Source of the DNA: Gammaproteobacteria bacterium
Lineage (GTDB): Bacteria > Pseudomonadota > Gammaproteobacteria > UBA6429 > Thiohalophilaceae
Direction: 5' to 3'
Length of the DNA: 33,711 bases
Assembly: GCA_024275115.1 (NCBI GenBank)
Contig: JAJRZT010000083.1
Location: 1-33,711, forward strand
This document shows positions 32,055 through 33,711 of this stretch, in pieces. Made by a program: the position numbers and the translations under genes. Below the pieces are notes generated by a model. That model saw only the letters and a program-made list of their open reading frames with translations. It searched no databases and had not been told where the DNA came from. Position 1 is the first letter of the stretch, and each line of letters begins with the position of its first letter.

Positions 32055-33575
32055 ATGTCACTCGCTGTTGTTTATAGTCGCGCCCAAACCGGCATTGATG
32101 CGCCACTGGTGAGTGTTGAAGTGCACCTGTCCAATGGCTTGCCCGGTTTATCGATTGTTGGCTTACCCGAAACCGAAGTAAAGGAAAGTAAAGACAGGGT
32201 TCGTGCCGCTATTCTTAATTCGCAATTTGAATTCCCGGCTCGGCGTATCACTATTAGCTTAGCACCAGCCGACCTACCCAAAGAAGGCGGCCGTTTTGAT
32301 CTGGCGATTGCCCTTGGCATTTTGGCAGCATCGGAACAAATCCCATCGGAATTACTTAGCCAATATGAATTTATCGGCGAGCTTGCTTTAAGCGGTGAAC
32401 TGCGCGGCATACGGGGGGTACTCCCAGCAACTATTCAAACAGCCCGCGCAAAGCGTGGTTTATTTGTTGCCACATCCAATGCCGATGAAGCGGCATTGGT
32501 TAGTGAGGCAACTGTTTTCCCAGCCGCCCATTTATTAAATGTTTGCGCGCACTTAAGTAAACAAACCCTGATCACGCCCCATGCACAAAGCTTATCCGCA
32601 CAGCAACAGGCCACTAAAAATTTAACGGCTAACCTCAGTGATATTACCGCCCAGCACCATGCCAAACGCGCACTTGAAATTGCGGCGGCCGGTGGCCATT
32701 CACTGTTAATGATTGGCCCGCCCGGTTCCGGTAAAACCATGCTGGCCAGTCGGCTGCCGGGAATACTGCCGCCGATGACCGAAACCGAAGCCTTGCAAAC
32801 AGCAGCCATACAATCCATTAGCTATCATGGTTTTAATAACAAGCACTGGAAGCAACGACCTTTCCGCACGCCTCACCATACTGCGTCCGGCGTTGCGCTG
32901 GTCGGTGGTGGCTCACAACCCCGCCCGGGTGAAATTTCGCTGGCGCATAACGGGGTTGTGTTCCTCGACGAACTACCCGAATTTGAGCGCAGGGTGCTGG
33001 AAGTATTACGAGAACCAATTGAGTCGGGCAAAATTGTTATTTCACGTGCTGCACGTCAGGCAGAATTCCCGGCAAGGTTCCAGTTAATCGCAGCTATGAA
33101 CCCGTGCCCCTGTGGTTATTACGGACACAGTAATGGCCGCTGCCGTTGCACTCCCGATAAAATACTGCGCTACCGCAATAAAATATCGGGCCCCTTGTTA
33201 GATCGTATTGATATGCATATTGATGTACCGGCGTTGCCAATAAAAGATTTAAATAAGATTAACCAAACACAGGAAGAATCCAGCGAACAGGTGCAGCATC
33301 GCGTTAGCAAAGCACGACAAATTCAAATTGACCGCAATCAGTGCTCAAACAGTCAGTTAAGCAACAGCCATGTTAAAGAACATTGCCGGTTAGATAAAAA
33401 AGATGCCGCACTTTTAGAAAGCGCCATTGAAAAATTAGGTTTATCGGCTCGCGCTTACCAGCGCATATTAAAAGTGGCGAGAACCATTGCCGATCTTGAA
33501 AATGAAGAATATATAAATACTAAAATTATTTCCGAAGCCATTTCTTATCGGCGATTAGACCGAGCCGCAGTATAA
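32055..33575 (+). CDS. comM: Magnesium-chelatase-like AAA+ protein ComM/YifB
   Basis: A 506-residue hexameric AAA+ DNA helicase that extends branch migration during natural transformation. The N-terminal ChlI-like domain spans about 1-190 (SVEVHLSNGLPGLSIVGLPE, then SKDRVRAAILNS). Walker A GPPGSGKTM follows, then Walker B VVFLDELPEF and the sensor region AAMNPCPCGYYG, with the Cys-rich zinc-like site CPCGYYGHSNGRCRC. The C-terminal lid helical domain is present (LSARAYQRILKVARTIADLE). Length is standard. AGGGATTACC precedes the ATG. It transcribes away from the urease block and ends in a strong terminator. Confidence 0.96.
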   Translation: MSLAVVYSRAQTGIDAPLVSVEVHLSNGLPGLSIVGLPETEVKESKDRVRAAILNSQFEFPARRITISLAPADLPKEGGRFDLAIALGILAASEQIPSELLSQYEFIGELALSGELRGIRGVLPATIQTARAKRGLFVATSNADEAALVSEATVFPAAHLLNVCAHLSKQTLITPHAQSLSAQQQATKNLTANLSDITAQHHAKRALEIAAAGGHSLLMIGPPGSGKTMLASRLPGILPPMTETEALQTAAIQSISYHGFNNKHWKQRPFRTPHHTASGVALVGGGSQPRPGEISLAHNGVVFLDELPEFERRVLEVLREPIESGKIVISRAARQAEFPARFQLIAAMNPCPCGYYGHSNGRCRCTPDKILRYRNKISGPLLDRIDMHIDVPALPIKDLNKINQTQEESSEQVQHRVSKARQIQIDRNQCSNSQLSNSHVKEHCRLDKKDAALLESAIEKLGLSARAYQRILKVARTIADLENEEYINTKIISEAISYRRLDRAAV

Positions 33576-33604
33576 AAAACTCGGCCGCAAGCGAGCCGAG
33601 TTTT
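33576..33604 (+). terminator. Intrinsic terminator of comM
   Basis: AAAACTCGGC (33576-33585) pairs with GCCGAGTTTT (33595-33604). It overlaps the comM stop region and also faces the convergent partial gene at 33603. Confidence 0.8.
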
Positions 33605-33711
33605 AAAACAAACTGAGCTGTCTCGACCTATCTTCCTTCTTCTCATATTCTGTAAGTTGACCCCGAACGTAATCTCTAATCACTTCCTCGTTGGCATTCC
33701 CTATCGTTTCA
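33603..33711 (-). mobile_element. C-terminal end of a transposase-like protein, possibly IS200/IS605 (partial)
   Basis: A minus-strand frame enters from the right edge and stops at 33603. It encodes about 36 residues: ETIGNANEEVIRDYVRGQLT, then EYEKKEDRS and a final QLSLF. The TIGN.NEE.I..Y motif with a polar tail ending in LF is how many IS200/IS605 TnpA (HUH, tyrosine) transposases finish, as I recall them. The catalytic HUH and Tyr lie outside the window, so the family is tentative. Confidence 0.5.

Overview
The window reads as chromosomal DNA of a gammaproteobacterium with moderately AT-leaning sequence. The evidence is the set of housekeeping genes (priA, argS with a SPOR-domain gene, glnK-amtB, ubiK, comM) and the TorF-type porins. 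A marine or sulfur-oxidising/methylotroph-like lineage is possible, but I cannot place it more precisely from sequence alone. Both window edges carry ends of transposase genes: the 3' end of an ISL3-like element on the left and an IS200/IS605-like C-terminus on the right.

Layout. (1) 1-1999: ISL3 remnant, a small zinc-ribbon gene, an orphan terminator, an exported protein of unknown function, and a 530-bp AT-rich gap with a cluster of DnaA-box matches just before priA. (2) 2033-4931: priA, then a yefM-yoeB toxin-antitoxin pair with its own promoter/operator. (3) 5107-7943 (minus strand): an unusual cassette made of a two-reading-frame effector-like protein ending in a 77-residue hydrophobic Gly-rich domain and its small two-helix membrane partner, followed by two more copies of only the C-terminal domain plus partner. 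This looks like a polymorphic toxin with orphan toxin/immunity modules and is the most novel system in the window. (4) 8238-11331: argS, a SPOR protein and a YugP-type metallopeptidase. (5) 11354-15090: an exported hypothetical protein, a frameshifted DUF4124 gene, fetAB iron exporter, a dual CDGSH protein, and a second effector/immunity-like pair (an amidase without signal peptide plus an exported partner).

(6) 15094-33575 is a nitrogen-acquisition region: glnK-amtB (ammonium uptake) behind a near-consensus sigma-54 promoter with NtrC-like sites, two TorF-family porins, ubiK, then a minus-strand block holding a nickel permease, ureDABCEFG (urease and its maturation proteins), a third TorF porin, and urtABCDE (urea ABC transporter). 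comM closes the region. The third porin has its own sigma-54 element and NtrC-like sites. Together the genes would bring urea across the outer membrane (TorF, inferred) and inner membrane (Urt), hydrolyse it with nickel urease, and take up ammonium with AmtB under GlnK control. In many gammaproteobacteria ubiK lies close to comM, so the 13-kb urea block looks inserted between them.

Three genes (effector region, DUF4124 gene, ureF) each show an apparent or possible one-base deletion, two of them in A-runs. This raises the question of sequence error versus real gene decay.
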